In this document: piece after piece, positions 1 to 11,537 of the stretch
Numbering within the stretch: position 1 is the stretch's first letter
Layout: every line of letters starts with the position of its first letter
Notes under the pieces: model-generated
Database searches by the model: none
Told to the model about the DNA's origin: nothing
The model's input: the letters and a program-made list of their open reading frames with translations, nothing else
Program-made: the position numbers and the translations under genes
Assembly (NCBI GenBank): GCA_001566295.1
Contig: KQ964281.1
Span: 1 to 64,000, forward strand
From: Microdochium bolleyi
Taxonomy: Eukaryota > Ascomycota > Sordariomycetes > Xylariales > Microdochiaceae
DNA length: 64,000 nucleotides
Reading direction: 5' to 3'

Positions 1-35
1 AACCCTAACCCTAACCCTAACCCTAACCCTAACCT
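1..35. repeat. Telomeric repeats, chromosome end
   Basis: Five complete AACCCT units plus a partial sixth, i.e. the C-rich strand of the TTAGGG telomere repeat used by most filamentous fungi, reading inward from base 1. The window therefore begins at a chromosome end. The array is short, probably because the assembly stops inside it. The next 200 bases are AT-rich and hold two copies of an ACTAACCCGT-like string (about 85-115). Confidence 0.95.
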
Positions 36-249
36 AGAATTAGGAAATAAAGGTAATCTATTAAAAATAGTAAAAAAGTAGCTCACTAACCCGTATGGCT
101 TACTAACCCGTGGATTACGTTAACGCTAAGGCTGTCTTTAGCCGTATAGCTAATGCGCGACTAGTAATGCCCGTACGACCCTCGTCGCGCATAACATACT
201 AAAAATCGCGTCAACGACACGCGTCTCTAAACAAGATAACGCCGGTACC

Positions 250-2082
250 ATGGCCTTACCATACACGGCGCTCGATGCCGCCCAGGCACAGGTTCGTGTT
301 CTCGTAATCATTCGGCCCGCACTGAGGTCTCCCCTAAGATACACTATTACAATCGTCTCGCTTAACGCCAAGCCGCATTTCACCGCTCTGTCCTATGTAT
401 GGGGCGATCCAGCCGTGATGAGAAACATCGTTGTCGATGGCGTCGAAGTAGAGGTCACTAAGAATCTGCACGATGCTCTCCAGTGGTTCTCGGGCCAGGG
501 CCAGCTGGACATGCCCATTTGGGCCGACGCCATCTGCATCAACCAGCAAGACCTAGACGAGAAGAGCAACCAGATCTCGCTGATGAGCCGCATCTACAAG
601 GAGGCCAGTAAAGTCATGTGCTGGCTGGGCCCGTCGACGCCGAAAATCGACAGGTACCTGCGGCGCAAGGCGTCACTGGCACGGCCAATCTCCTCGAGCG
701 GCACGAAGAGGGCAGCCCTCTGGGCCAGGTTCCTGGTCAAGACTTGGTTCCGCGGCAAGTCGACCATGGCGGCAGTGCTCGAGTGCCTCGAGATTGTTGG
801 CGGACAAACTGAGTTCCTGCAGGTCGGATACTTCGGCCGCATGTGGACGTTTCAGGAGGCCCTCATCCCAGATACTAGCAGAGCCATATTTGTGCTGGAC
901 AGCGTTATCCGAGTCTTCGACCCCCGCAAGACGGACGTCATCACGTGCCCGAGCTTCGTCCTCGCGATCATGACGGACCTGATCAGCCAAGATCCCGCGA
1001 AACTAAGCAGCCTCGAAACGCAGGCCGTCGCAGAGTTCCGCAGCCCCAGCGTAGCCCTGGCAGACTCGGTGCTCGGCAAGGCGGTCTGGAGGCAGATGTG
1101 GCTGGAAGAGCGTGATTCCAGGATTCAGCTGTGGGAGATGCTCCTCGCGACAGTCGACCGCCTATGCCAGGACCCGCGGGACAAGATCTTTGCTCTGCTG
1201 GGACTGTTGAAGGAGCGGGACAGCGCGTTTCCGGCGCTGGGTGGCGAGGCACTCCTGGCGGTCGACTACACGAAAGCACCGGAGCAGGTTGTCCTCGATG
1301 CGTTGTACTACGTGCATCAGTACGAGAGCCCGGCCCTGGTGTTGTTCATCTGCACGCAGTATGCCCCGCGGAGAGAGGCGCTTAGTCCGACATCGAGATA
1401 TCCCTCCTGGCTGCCGGACGTGACGGCATCGCGGAGCACAGTCTACAGCAGGCCAAAGCTCGCGGGCAAGATGTTGAGCGACGGTGCGATCAGGTGGAGC
1501 AAAGGAGACAGCGACACAGTCATTTTGTCGGTGAAGAGGGTTGGCCACATCGTTCATGTTTGTTCTTTCTACGGCACGACGGCTGAGATCATCAGCAAGG
1601 CCGCGCAAATTGTGCAGCAATGCAGATCGCCATCCCGGGACGACGAATACCACGACCTAGTCTCTCGACTGGCGGGCGCCGGCGACTTGCCTCGGCGGCT
1701 GGCCCACACTTTTATCGGCAACGACGACAAGAACATGCCGCTCGCCAGTGCGGCCGCGACCGAGGGCCTGGCTCTGTGGGAGAAGCTCCAGCGAGGGGAT
1801 TACGTCGAGCACGCAGAGACAGTCGCCACAAACCTGCGCGGCCGGGCACTGGCAGTTCTCAGTAACGGCTGCTTTGGGCTTTGCGCCGACACTGTCGCCG
1901 TGGGCGACGATGTGTTTCTGTCAGGGGCTTTCCGTCAGTGCGTGGTGCTGCGGGCTGCTGGTGGCAGCTACATGTTTGTCGACTGCGTGGTCATCAACGC
2001 GCTCAGCGCGTGGGAGAATTTGGACATGGGATTCGTGGATGCTTTGTCTCAGGCAGCTCTGGAAGAGGTCACTATGGTTTGA
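250..2082 (+). CDS. HET domain protein (heterokaryon incompatibility)
   Basis: Intronless 610-residue protein. The HET domain covers about residues 44-210. Its three hallmark blocks are visible: ALSYVWGDP (46-54), PIWADAICINQ (89-99, running on to MSRIYKEASKVMCWLG), and GRMWTFQEAL near residue 200. A later DPRDKIFALLGL block (about 305-316) is also usual for fungal HET proteins. The C-terminal half has no second domain I recognise: no NACHT, ankyrin or WD repeats. HET proteins trigger cell death on non-self recognition after hyphal fusion. The partner and the allelic specificity cannot be read from sequence. The gene starts about 215 bp from the telomere repeats, which is common for this fast-evolving family. 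The ORF is intact, unlike the relic just downstream. Confidence 0.9.
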   Translation: MALPYTALDAAQAQVRVLVIIRPALRSPLRYTITIVSLNAKPHFTALSYVWGDPAVMRNIVVDGVEVEVTKNLHDALQWFSGQGQLDMPIWADAICINQQDLDEKSNQISLMSRIYKEASKVMCWLGPSTPKIDRYLRRKASLARPISSSGTKRAALWARFLVKTWFRGKSTMAAVLECLEIVGGQTEFLQVGYFGRMWTFQEALIPDTSRAIFVLDSVIRVFDPRKTDVITCPSFVLAIMTDLISQDPAKLSSLETQAVAEFRSPSVALADSVLGKAVWRQMWLEERDSRIQLWEMLLATVDRLCQDPRDKIFALLGLLKERDSAFPALGGEALLAVDYTKAPEQVVLDALYYVHQYESPALVLFICTQYAPRREALSPTSRYPSWLPDVTASRSTVYSRPKLAGKMLSDGAIRWSKGDSDTVILSVKRVGHIVHVCSFYGTTAEIISKAAQIVQQCRSPSRDDEYHDLVSRLAGAGDLPRRLAHTFIGNDDKNMPLASAAATEGLALWEKLQRGDYVEHAETVATNLRGRALAVLSNGCFGLCADTVAVGDDVFLSGAFRQCVVLRAAGGSYMFVDCVVINALSAWENLDMGFVDALSQAALEEVTMV

Positions 2083-2255
2083 GTTGTAGATGGTCAATAT
2101 TGGAGGTGGCTCGGGCGACGACTTGAACGATGGGCTCGACAACGCCAGGCTTGAGGGTGGGATGGCGTAAAGCTCATGACAAGGAATTTGCGCTATCAAC
2201 TATGGCATTCGCAGAAGCCACTCTCATTCAGGTCACTTGTGGATTCCGTTACCTT

Positions 2256-3380
2256 TTACGCCCTACTTTTCCATGGTTCATTTAAACCATCGCTACTTCC
2301 GTCCTCGGGGAAACATTCCACGGAGAGAACGACTCGGGTATATTTATATATCGCTTGGAGAGCCTCCACCGCTACTAAATAGACACTGTGGAAAAGCGCC
2401 GAGTCGTTCCTGGTAGCCTGATCGTTACTTAGCGACACAAGTACCCGTACATCCTGAGGCTCAGGGAAGCTGTAGAGCATAACCTGCTCCGCCAGCTCGT
2501 AGAGATCACCTCACACAGGCGTATCCTCGTACCTGCGGACAACGAGGCGCTGGATTGATGCAGGCAGCAAGTCTGTAAGGCAGGTAATGGGCTGTCCACC
2601 ATGGTCGGGGTCCCCAAGGTGGTGACCGAATGCTGTTTACTCCAACCTTAGCTCCTCGAGCCGCTCGAACTCGACGAGGGAGCGGGCCGGCAGCCTCGGC
2701 CTGGACATCATCTCGGAAGCAAAGGCGCTGATGCCTAGCGTTATGACGCGCAAGGTCTCCGCACAGGACCGGACGCACTGTACCAGATCTAGTGCTGTGG
2801 CGTATTCCCCGAGGTTCTCCCCAATCCATGCTAACTCTGCGATATAGTGGAACTCCTCGAGCTGGCTTATGCTCTCGCAGAAGTGTTTGAAAACGGGGAG
2901 ATGACTGCTACCCTCGCCTTAAAACGCATAGCTATCTAACGCGGGGACCTTGAGCTTGGGCAGCTGCCTGTGGCTTGTGCCCGTTTTCTGTCTGAACAGT
3001 CTATTGACATGTAGTCTCATCAAAGCCGGCGCCGTGAAGATCCTGTTGCACGAATTGACCTTCGAGCTTTGCAGTGTCCTATCCACGTGGCGGAATAACA
3101 CTTTGAGCTCCTTATGGCGGGGCATGCGCTGTGGTATCTAGTACACGATCGGGTGCGTCCCGAGCCTGATGAATACTTCAAAGTCTCTAAGGCTGCTCCC
3201 GGATTTGGTGGGCACGATTGACTGTTTTCCATTGGACACAATGGTAGCCATCATCGGCCAGCTGGTCCGGAACCTATGGTTCGCAGTTTCGAAGTCGTCT
3301 CGTTGGAAGACTGAGTAGACCGGCTGGGTCGCGAGGATGATGTCGAGCGCTTCCCGGCACCGAAGCTGCTGGACTTAGTC
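2256..3380 (-). pseudogene. Decayed F-box/LRR-like gene with RIP-type stops
   Basis: One minus-strand frame stays protein-like for over 1.1 kb but is broken by five nonsense codons: TAA at 3375-3377, TAG at 3138-3140, TAA at 2919-2921, TAA at 2637-2639 and TGA at 2511-2513. Between stops it reads like the large ascomycete family of F-box/leucine-rich hypothetical proteins. Examples are CREALDIILATQPVYSVFQR, PRHKELKVLFRHVDRTL, LVEFERLEELRLE and LLPASIQRLVVRRYED. Every stop can be produced from CAA, CAG or CGA by a single C-to-T change, as RIP or cytosine deamination would give. The family assignment rests on leucine spacing and phrasing, not on a diagnostic motif. The original start and end cannot be fixed. 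Confidence 0.65.
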
Positions 3381-4666
3381 TAAAACTAACAAAGGCCGTA
3401 AGTACGTCGCTGGACCGTAAGAAAAGATCTAGAGATCAAGGAGGCTGCAAAGTGCAGTGATGCAATGGCTGATATCCTAACAATCAGTCGTCAGCCTTTA
3501 GCTACTTGGATTCAGGTAATGGAGTTTCCCATATAATACTCTTCGTGGGTTCGTTATACCGCGGACTTGAACTAATGATAATATGATCAGGGCTGAGTAG
3601 GCTGATAAAGCCATGTGAGAATGATAGCTGAATTGAATAGTAAGAAGGCGATTTTCAATCGAGCAACTTGATGAATTTGCTAGCAAGATGTGCTTTGACC
3701 GGTACAAGTCAAACGTGATGTCGTTAAGCTATAACGAAAAGCCATTTTTTTATACCACGTTAAAGCTTGACGTCGCGATTATCTTATAGATAAACTTTAA
3801 AACCCTTGTTAGATTTCACTAAATAATTAAATGCAGTTGTTCTAGACATAAGATTTAGCACATTTTCTCCGTTCCTACTAAACAATCATCTCCCAACCGA
3901 TTTTCGATTTTTCTCAAGTTCATTCTCGCAAGACACAGCCCGAGGGGAAACGTGTCTATTCTATAGTAGATGCTATACAATCTAGATGGGAACAATGTAG
4001 TTTTGTACTCCTGGTAGAGAGAAATCTATTAAAGTCTAGATATACAAAACCGGGAGTAACTGTCTATATGGGCCGAAAATGCAATTCAAACTCTAGATGT
4101 AAGCGAAACAAATCTATAGTGACGGAGCTCAGCGACCTGAAACAGCGATCGTCGTCGCTCTAACGGGGCGTTCCGGATCGGCACCAGGTTGGGAGGTGGC
4201 CCGCCCGGGAGAGGCGGGTCCCCAGTGGTGCAGTGTGCTCTGTATCGGGGCTCGTGCCATGGCACACACAGAGCGGGCAACCTCGGTGACTACGAGGACC
4301 TTATCTCTACTTCCTTGACTTCTTAGGGCAGGGAGCGGTGCTAGGCAGCGAATACCTTAGTTAGTATGGTATGTTACGCTTACTTCTCATAGGGGACCGG
4401 TCATGTGTTTAATGTCTAAAGGGTGAAGATCATATCGCGCCTTTTATAAGTGCGGGGGAACTAGCAAGACACAGCGCTGGCTGGCAGGTACGGACGGGTG
4501 TGGTGATATAAACGTTCTGGGTATTATCTATGCAATGATGGTGAAGCAGACTAATAGACCACACACATATAAACACGCGAACAGCGCTGGCTGACGGTGC
4601 GAGGGGGGATGCATAACGTGACGTCGTGACTATGACTGGCTTGGGAATCCGCATCTCTTCATTCTC
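3381..4666. other. Subtelomeric gene-free stretch, AT-rich with a GC island
   Basis: No convincing coding sequence. About 3480-4080 is strongly AT-rich and holds several scattered TCTAGAT-like strings. About 4110-4320 is a sharply GC-rich island (for example a run of CCCGCCCGGGAGAGGCGGG type) with no ORF worth keeping. It could be the end of a degraded transposable element, but I see no terminal repeats or reverse-transcriptase motifs. Confidence 0.4.
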
Positions 4667-6158
4667 TTACTCGTAGCGATAGCACAGAGGGCCCCGGGTC
4701 GGGCTGAGTAGGTCGCGGACCTTGAGGGGCGCGCCCAGGCCGCCGACGCCGACCTGGAATTCGGCCGTGACGTTGGTGTAGGGGATATCGCCGAAGAAGT
4801 TGAACGGGTAGGCCCATTCCTTGTCCGGGCCGAAGAAGTCGTTGCGGTTCGCGGGGCCTGGAAGTGGAGTGAGTTAGCAAGGTGAAAGTGTATACGAAGA
4901 CCGAGGAAGGGTGTGGACTCACTCTTTGCTTGCCACTGCTCCCAGATGCGGTCCAGGTTGGCGTGGTGAAGGTAGAACAGGGGGTCGCCGGGGGACGAGT
5001 TAACGTTGGCGATATCGCCCGTGTTGCCTCCGACACCAATGTGGACGCTGGCGTGCAGCGTCAGCTGGTCGGGCAGGAGGCCGCCCTGGACGCGCTTGTT
5101 GAATTCGTAGAAGTTGGGGCTGGCGAGCGCGTTGTTGACGACACCCTGGTTGCCCGCGCGGGAGACGACGAGCGGGCTCACGTCGCGGCGCATGCAGTGC
5201 GGGTCGTACGCCAGGGTGGCGCCGAGGGCGAGCGAGATGTTGCGCTTCGCAAAGGGGCCGTTGGGCACGCAGCCGCCACCGCTGCGGCCGGGGACCACGA
5301 AGGGCAGGTTGGGGAACACGGCGGCCTCGGCGTCGGGAATGTATGGGCCATTGCCGCCAAAGCCCGTCACGGGGTCGAAGACGGGAGACTTGAGGACATC
5401 GGCCTCGTTGTTGGCATCCAGGGACCAGTTCCAGTACGGCTGGGCGCCGGTGTAGCCACACGTTGTGCGGAGCTCCCTCTCGTACAGGTGGATGAAGTAG
5501 CGGTGCCACCTGTCAGGTGTCAGATGTCAGTAAAGATACCAGATGCGGTGGGTAAGAGGGTGACATTGTGTCACGGATGAGGCGCAGACATACGGAAGGA
5601 AGGGGGCCTGGTAGAGTTCATGTTAGTATTGGTTTCAGATTATGCAAGCACATATGGCCAGGTTGGGCAGGGTACGGTAGATGGGGGTCAGCCAGGGCAA
5701 GGGCGAAGCTTACATTCCAGTGGATGTTGGGGGTCAGATCCACGTGCGAGGCCTGGAAGTCGTCGAAGCGAGACTTGGAGGCAGCGTAGCGGCTGGCGAG
5801 CTGGGGAGCCTTGGTCTGCAGGCACTGGACGGCAGAGATGTATCTCTGCTTGTCCCTGGTAGACAGAGTTCGCCTAAGTTGCAAGTTTGCGTTAGCGGAC
5901 TATACTGTGGTTGAAAGGAGCCGGACTGGTAACAACGTTGTCGTCCCGTGCAGGACAGTGTTTCATAGCACCAACTTACCACTCCCTGCGGACGAGCTGA
6001 TTTCTTGGTCCGCAGCCGGGGCCGGCAAATGAATCCGTGGAAGCATCACTGGAAGCAAATGAGTCCGCGGAAGCATCATCAGTAGTAGCATCAGCGACCG
6101 GAGCGGCCACAGCGTGGCCGATCGGCAGAGCTAGGGCCAGGATCTGGAGGAAATGCAT
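4667..6158 (-). CDS. Secreted tyrosinase / catechol oxidase
   Basis: Type-3 copper enzyme that oxidises phenols to quinones. Proposed joins on the minus strand: 6158-5980, 5873-5714, 5607-5594, 5509-4923, 4857-4667, giving 376 residues in one frame. Residues 1-20 are a signal peptide (MHFLQILALALPIGHAVAAP). CuA ligands are H103, H111 and H120, within HWNAPFLPWHRYF. CuB ligands are H270, H274 and H300, within DPLFYLHHANLDRIW. The chain ends at CYRYE with no long C-terminal lid, so it resembles the short secreted fungal tyrosinase-like/catechol oxidases rather than the 550-650-residue cytosolic type. Exon 3 is only 14 nt yet supplies APFLP of the CuA signature; without it the frame and the motif are lost. 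Substrate (mono- or diphenol) cannot be decided here. Confidence 0.9.
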
Positions 6159-9100
6159 CTTGAGGCTGCAACGAGGGCGGGAGGCCGGCACGGGATAGGT
6201 GAGGGGAAGGATCGAAAGAGTGAAGATCCAGGACGATCGGGGGTGGGCGGGCCGTAATGAATGAGCGACGCCTCGTGGAGTGTGGATTTGCTTCTGTAAT
6301 ACAAGCGGCACCGTACCGAGGAGGTCCAAAGCTGCATCTACTACTAATGCACGGCGATCGGAAGTCTTTTATCTGCAAGCTGCACTTGGCGTCTGCACGT
6401 CGCAGCAGGGCCCAGAGTCATACCAACCCTGTCGATGCAGGGCATTGTTGGAGACGCCAATTTGCCGAGAACAGCCAGCAGGACAGCCGACGGCCCACCA
6501 TCCTGCCCTCATCCATGCCATATCATGCCATGCCACTCATTGTCAGGGCAGGCCAGGTCATCGCTGGTGGGACTTCGTTATGCCACTGCCATTGCGTGAT
6601 TGTACGCAGTACGTCGCAGTCGTGGCGACACTCGAAGAGAACCAACACCAGCATTGTTGTTGGCCGGCCGCGGAATTCGTTGGACCCTGTACAGCATTGC
6701 CATTACGTCTCGTCTCGTGTATTTAGAATGCCGCGTGCTCGTCCCAACGGTCTGGCGTGCTCCCAAGCTAGACGCCACCAACAATAAGATGACGCGCGGC
6801 TTCTGGAATCTCTGATACTAACGGATGCCATGTGCCCTTTCCAGTGCAGCCGTGAAAGCAAATCTCGAGAAACAATGTGCCGGCTGTCTTGGCAGTCGGG
6901 CTGCCACTCTCAACACTGCAGAAATATCAGAGGCCCCAAGGCACTGGAATCAATAGCTTACCTGATAGTGTCATGCGGGCGTGCGGCAGGCAAGAGGGGA
7001 AAGCAACTAACAGTCTAGAAGCCTGCCTACTCCGTATGGGGGAGAGTCAGCTCGACCACCTGCGGACGGAAAAGGGGGCGGGGAGGCGGGGGAAGGGCTC
7101 GAGCTGCCTTGCTGGGCTGAGCCTCGCCTGCTAAAGAACTTTCGGGAAGTGGATGCGATCGAGGAGGGTCTGAGCGCTCCGCATTTCTATGCTCGCTCGT
7201 ATGGAGATATCATCAGACCCCTGGACATAACTATACGCTGTACAGCACAGTCTGTACAGAGTCCCTCCTCCTTGATACGTGCTGCGTACTTGCGGAAACC
7301 CAATGAGATGGATTGCCCTCTGCTGGCTGTTTGCTCTCTCGACGCCAAATCTGCCTGCAGAGGCATCGGCGTCAGCCCTAGGCGATAACTCCGTTGCGGA
7401 ATTGTCAGGGCCCGCGGAACTAGTCCGGAGCCGGACAAGCTCGGTTGATCCGACGCAACCCCGGGTGGCTGCGCCGCGGAGCATCCTGGGCAGGACGGCA
7501 GCCAGGGCCAGAAAGTGGCAAGGCAGCCCACCCTTTCAGACCTTCGATCATGCGAAGGTGCACTGTCCCTCCTCCAGTTGGTGATGTTTGATCCGTGCCC
7601 TGATGTCAGCAGCGGCGCGTGCATATCGGTTGATGCCTCGTGGCTTTGAGACTGTAATTCCATGGATGTCATATTGCTTGCGTACGGAGCTCGCGGAGAA
7701 CTGGGTACTTTCAATGCCCAGCTCTTCCGGATGACAGGGGTCCCTGCGAGCTGAGATGAGAACCATGAGAGAAGACCACAACCATGTACCACGCAGGCGG
7801 TGGCGCTTGTGGGCCATGTGCCATCGAACAGCCTCGGACTCTCGTTGTTCAGGTGTGTACCAGTCCAATTGCCCAACTTCGCCTTCGGGATTGTGCAGGA
7901 ATCCGCCGGACTTCGCCGCACGGGAAAATCCACGGCTAAGGTCTGGGAAAATGATATTACACGGGGCCGAGGGTAGATACTCGGGCGAGTTGGGGAGTCA
8001 GTGACTAATATGTCACCTGCCAAGCTCTCCTAACGGGATTGAGACTCGGCGAGCTCGGGTCGATATGCACAAGAACCCGTCTATTGCGACTCAGTTTCTC
8101 GTAATCCTCGCCAAGAGATTGAACATTGCAAAGTGCAGAAAAGTGAGCACACAGTAAGTCAAGGTCCACTACTGCAGCACAGCTAAGTGTCATCCGACAA
8201 ACGACTGATTGGCTGATAACATGTGCGATTGACTTTGGGAATTGTCAGCCAACGGGCCATAGACGCTCTCGGCTTCGTGGCCTCTACTTACAATAAAGTT
8301 GACTGGAATATTGCAGAGGAGTGTTTGGAATGCGGGAGGTCTACAGGACCCCGATGCCAGCGTGCGAACGGGCTTCCCCTCTCAGGCAAGATGTGGGCAC
8401 TGCACAGTCGTAAATCGGCGGGATCCCCCGTCGATCCTGGCCCACTCGCGACACCATGGCATCACCTTGCCGGTCCCAACGTTGCATGTAGCCTAGTGCT
8501 CGGCAGGCCAGTAACCGATCTGGTTGTCTGCTCGACCCTGCCCACTATTGCCGCTCGCAGACCATGCCGGCAGCACCAGAAGACTCACCAGTCTCTCGGG
8601 TTGACGAGGATTTGTCCCATGGCGAGCCGACTGAATTTGGAATTCTGCTTTCGCAGTCTGCTTCGTGGTCCCTTGCAATGGGCCGGCCCTGGCCGCAGCA
8701 TCAGATGAAAAGAAATGCAGGGCCCTGTCTGCCCAATGCTTGCGACAGGTCAGGCCAGAACGCCAAACACGTGGGCAGCGAACTCTCACTCGCATGGCAT
8801 TGACAGGGGGGGGGGGGCTGTGAAGTCTAAAAGTTCCAATCGGTGGCAAGCACGCAACACCTTCCCCAAAGGACCACTATGCCCCCCTGGCTATACGTCC
8901 AGTCGATACCAGGGTTACAGGTCCCCGTCCCTCCTGCTGGGGGCACCGCGGCCGACATCAAGGCACGGCACAGCTTGTCGGTGCCAGCTTGGGATCACAG
9001 ACCGAGCATGTTGAGCCCGTGACTAGTATAACTGGGCACTCGAGCCAGGGTCTCCACGATCAGCCGCCGCTATGCCAGCCACAGGAAACGCTCGTGGTGG

Positions 9101-10139
9101 ATCACGAAGCGTTCAAACTCCGCGGAAGTCACTATATCCTCCTACTGATTACTGGAGGAGAAGATTGCTCTGAGACTGTTACGGTGGCTGCGTCGCAATG
9201 GCAGCCACTCCGCCCTCTGATGCAATTCCGAGTGTCCTAACAAAATCCCCGGCCGAGTGCGCTCTCTGGCGTGTCGGAATGGCTGAGAGGAGCGACGGAG
9301 ACTGGTTGCCGCGGCTGTTGGTGGAATCCCGAGAGCGCCATGGCGTCGTCTAGGGGCAGGCTAGGGGATGTTGAAGTGTTGGAGCTGCTCGCTAGCGCGG
9401 CCACACTTTACGAGGTCCTCACGCACGTCCATTACTCAAGCCCGGGGATCGACGGCAACAGTCCTCTGGCGGCGACAGCGTAGGAGTATTTCCGCAAGTG
9501 GGCATGGCCCGCGCTAGTCCCCGGGGAACACGCCCGGGCCGGGCATGGCCTGGGCAAAGGCACTCTAATCCAGGCACAGGTGGCACGGAGGGCATCTGGT
9601 GTGGTGTGTCGAGTAGGGGTCTGGCTCAGCCCGTCCTTGATTCGATACTGCATGAGGAGTAGCTGCATACAGCGTGGCAGGTTTGGGGTTGCAGCTCAGG
9701 TCGGGCCCCTTGCTCATGTTCGGGTTCGCGTGCCAGCCTGCAGCCCCCTACATCATACATATTGCTCCGAAATGCAGAGGCATGGCCTGGTGCTCCTGTC
9801 CTATTTCTCGGGATCGCCAAACCCTGTCATTCTTCAGCATCTTGAACCTTGTCTGTCTTGGCACGGCCTGATCGATCCGAGCAGTTCAAATACTTGCCTG
9901 TCCCTACTTCCCCGCTTGGCGCGTGCCAAACAACCCTACGCGCATCTCTCCGCTAAGAACTGATCTTCATCGATCACTTCCGCCTCTGTCCAAGAAAGAC
10001 GAGGCTCCTCAGCTCTGCGGCTCTGCGGCTCTGCTGCGACGAAACGAAGTTCACGAGATTGACGACAATAACGACCGTGAGGACATTACAGCAACAATAA
10101 CAGAAACAAAAACAGCAACGACAGTGACGGCTCAAGACA
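6159..10139. other. Four-kilobase stretch without a convincing gene
   Basis: Ordinary GC content and many open frames on both strands, the longest being 278 codons at 7187-8023 minus. None has a recognisable motif, a signal peptide or a sensible splice partner. A run of 12 G lies at 8806-8817. The last 150 bases before 10140, rich in CAACAA/AACAAAAAC, look like the 5' leader of the next gene. Confidence 0.4.
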
Positions 10140-11537
10140 ATGTCAGGTCCACCACCGGGAGCGCCGCCCATGGCGTCAGACGATGTCGTGCTTCGTGACA
10201 CTCCAGGCTACCGCGGCGACACACAGCTCTACCTTAACGCATTTCTCATCGGCTTCTCGACGCTGTTTGTTGGCGCCCGGCTGTACGCGCGGTGCCTCAT
10301 GGTCAAGCGGCCGGGCATCGACGACATCATCGCCGTGCTCTGCCTCGGCTGCCTGTGCGCCCTCTCGGCCATGGAGATCCGCCTCGTGCAGGTCGGCAGT
10401 GGCACACACATCATGTACGTGTCGGAAAAGAGGCTATTTGCCTTTTTCGACGCCCTCACCACCCAGAGTCTCCTATACTTCTGGTGCGTGTGTCTGATGC
10501 GGCTGCATATTGCGACATTCCTGCCGAATCTGCACCAAGATAGTAAGTTCCCTTGCAGTGCCCAAGTCGAGAAACAAAGGAGACTAACGAACGCCTCCCA
10601 GAACGCTACCTCGTCGCAGTGTGGACCACGGCCGGCGTCACCCTTTTGTCGACCATCATCTTCTTCATCGTCAAGATGACGAGCTGCAAGCCCCTGAGCG
10701 CCATGTGGCTGCCGCCCTTCATCTCGGCCGACATGTGCATTTCAGGCGATGCCCTCGACGCCATGATGACAGCGCACGCGGCGTTGGGTATCGTGATTGA
10801 CATTGCGCTCGTCGCCCTCCCTGTCTGGGTCATCTACACCAACATGATCTTCTCGAAGCGCAAGTTCCGCGTCATCCTCATCTTCGCTGTCGGCATTTTT
10901 GTCATCATCACCGGCCTCGTGCGCTTCATCCTCATCCGGACCACGCCCTTCAACATTGATGCGTAAGTCTGGCCTTAGTCTCTCCAGATAGCGCCCTTGT
11001 ATACTGAACGCAAGCTGACCGTCGTCACAAACTGTCAACAGCACCTACTCCATGAGCACCATCGGCCAGTGGACGGACCTCGAGGGCCACGTCGGGCTCT
11101 GGTGCGGCTGCTTCCCGGCGCTGCAGCCCATCCTGCGCAGCTTCCTCAGCAGCATTGGCGCCTCGCGACTGCTGTCGAGCTACAAGAACACGCGCACCGG
11201 CGGCCCCTCGGGGTACAATGCGAACGGCTACGCCAACAAGAGCGGCAACGGCAAGCCTGCGACGGGGCCGCGCGGGTGGAACAAGTCCAACGCGATCCCG
11301 CTGTCCGGGGGCGGCGGCGCGGAAGAGTTCGACGCCAGCAGCCAGAAGGGCATCATCCGGGACAACTACGAGCTCGGCCGGATGGAGCAGGGCAGCAAGA
11401 GCGCGGGCGGCAGCCGCGGGGATATTATCAAAAACACGAGGGTCCAGATCTCAGACCAGGACCGCGACTCGTCGAGCGAGGAGAACGTCGCGACAAAGGA
11501 CCAGGTCTGGGCCGGGGCCGGCGGGAGGGCTGCTTAG
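10140..11537 (+). CDS. Fungal rhodopsin-domain integral membrane protein (Pth11/SAT4-like)
   Basis: Joins 10140-10542, 10602-10962 and 11042-11537 give 419 residues. The N-terminal 300 residues carry about seven hydrophobic segments. They also carry family blocks: YLNAFLIGFSTLFVGARLYARC, the loop GIDDIIAVL, a Cys-bearing loop before FISADMCIS, DIALVALPVWVIY, and the closing TIGQWTDLEGHVGLWCGCFPAL. This is the rhodopsin-like domain shared by Pth11-type receptors and SAT4 proteins. There is no N-terminal CFEM domain. The C-terminal 110 residues are a hydrophilic Gly/Ser/Asn-rich tail, presumably cytosolic. The role, probably sensing at the plasma membrane, is inferred from the family only, and no ligand is known. 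Both introns have GTAAGT donors and restore the frame exactly. Confidence 0.88.

Noticed and set aside
7187..8023. 278-codon minus-strand open frame
   Set aside because: No motif, signal peptide, splice partner or family phrasing; other frames in the same GC-normal region are similarly open, so chance is likely.
8806..8817. Run of 12 G as a functional element
   Set aside because: Simple homopolymer in non-coding sequence; no further support.
9271..9370. tRNA-like start in this interval
   Set aside because: No T-loop at the right distance and no matching acceptor stem. I found no tRNA or rRNA gene in the window.
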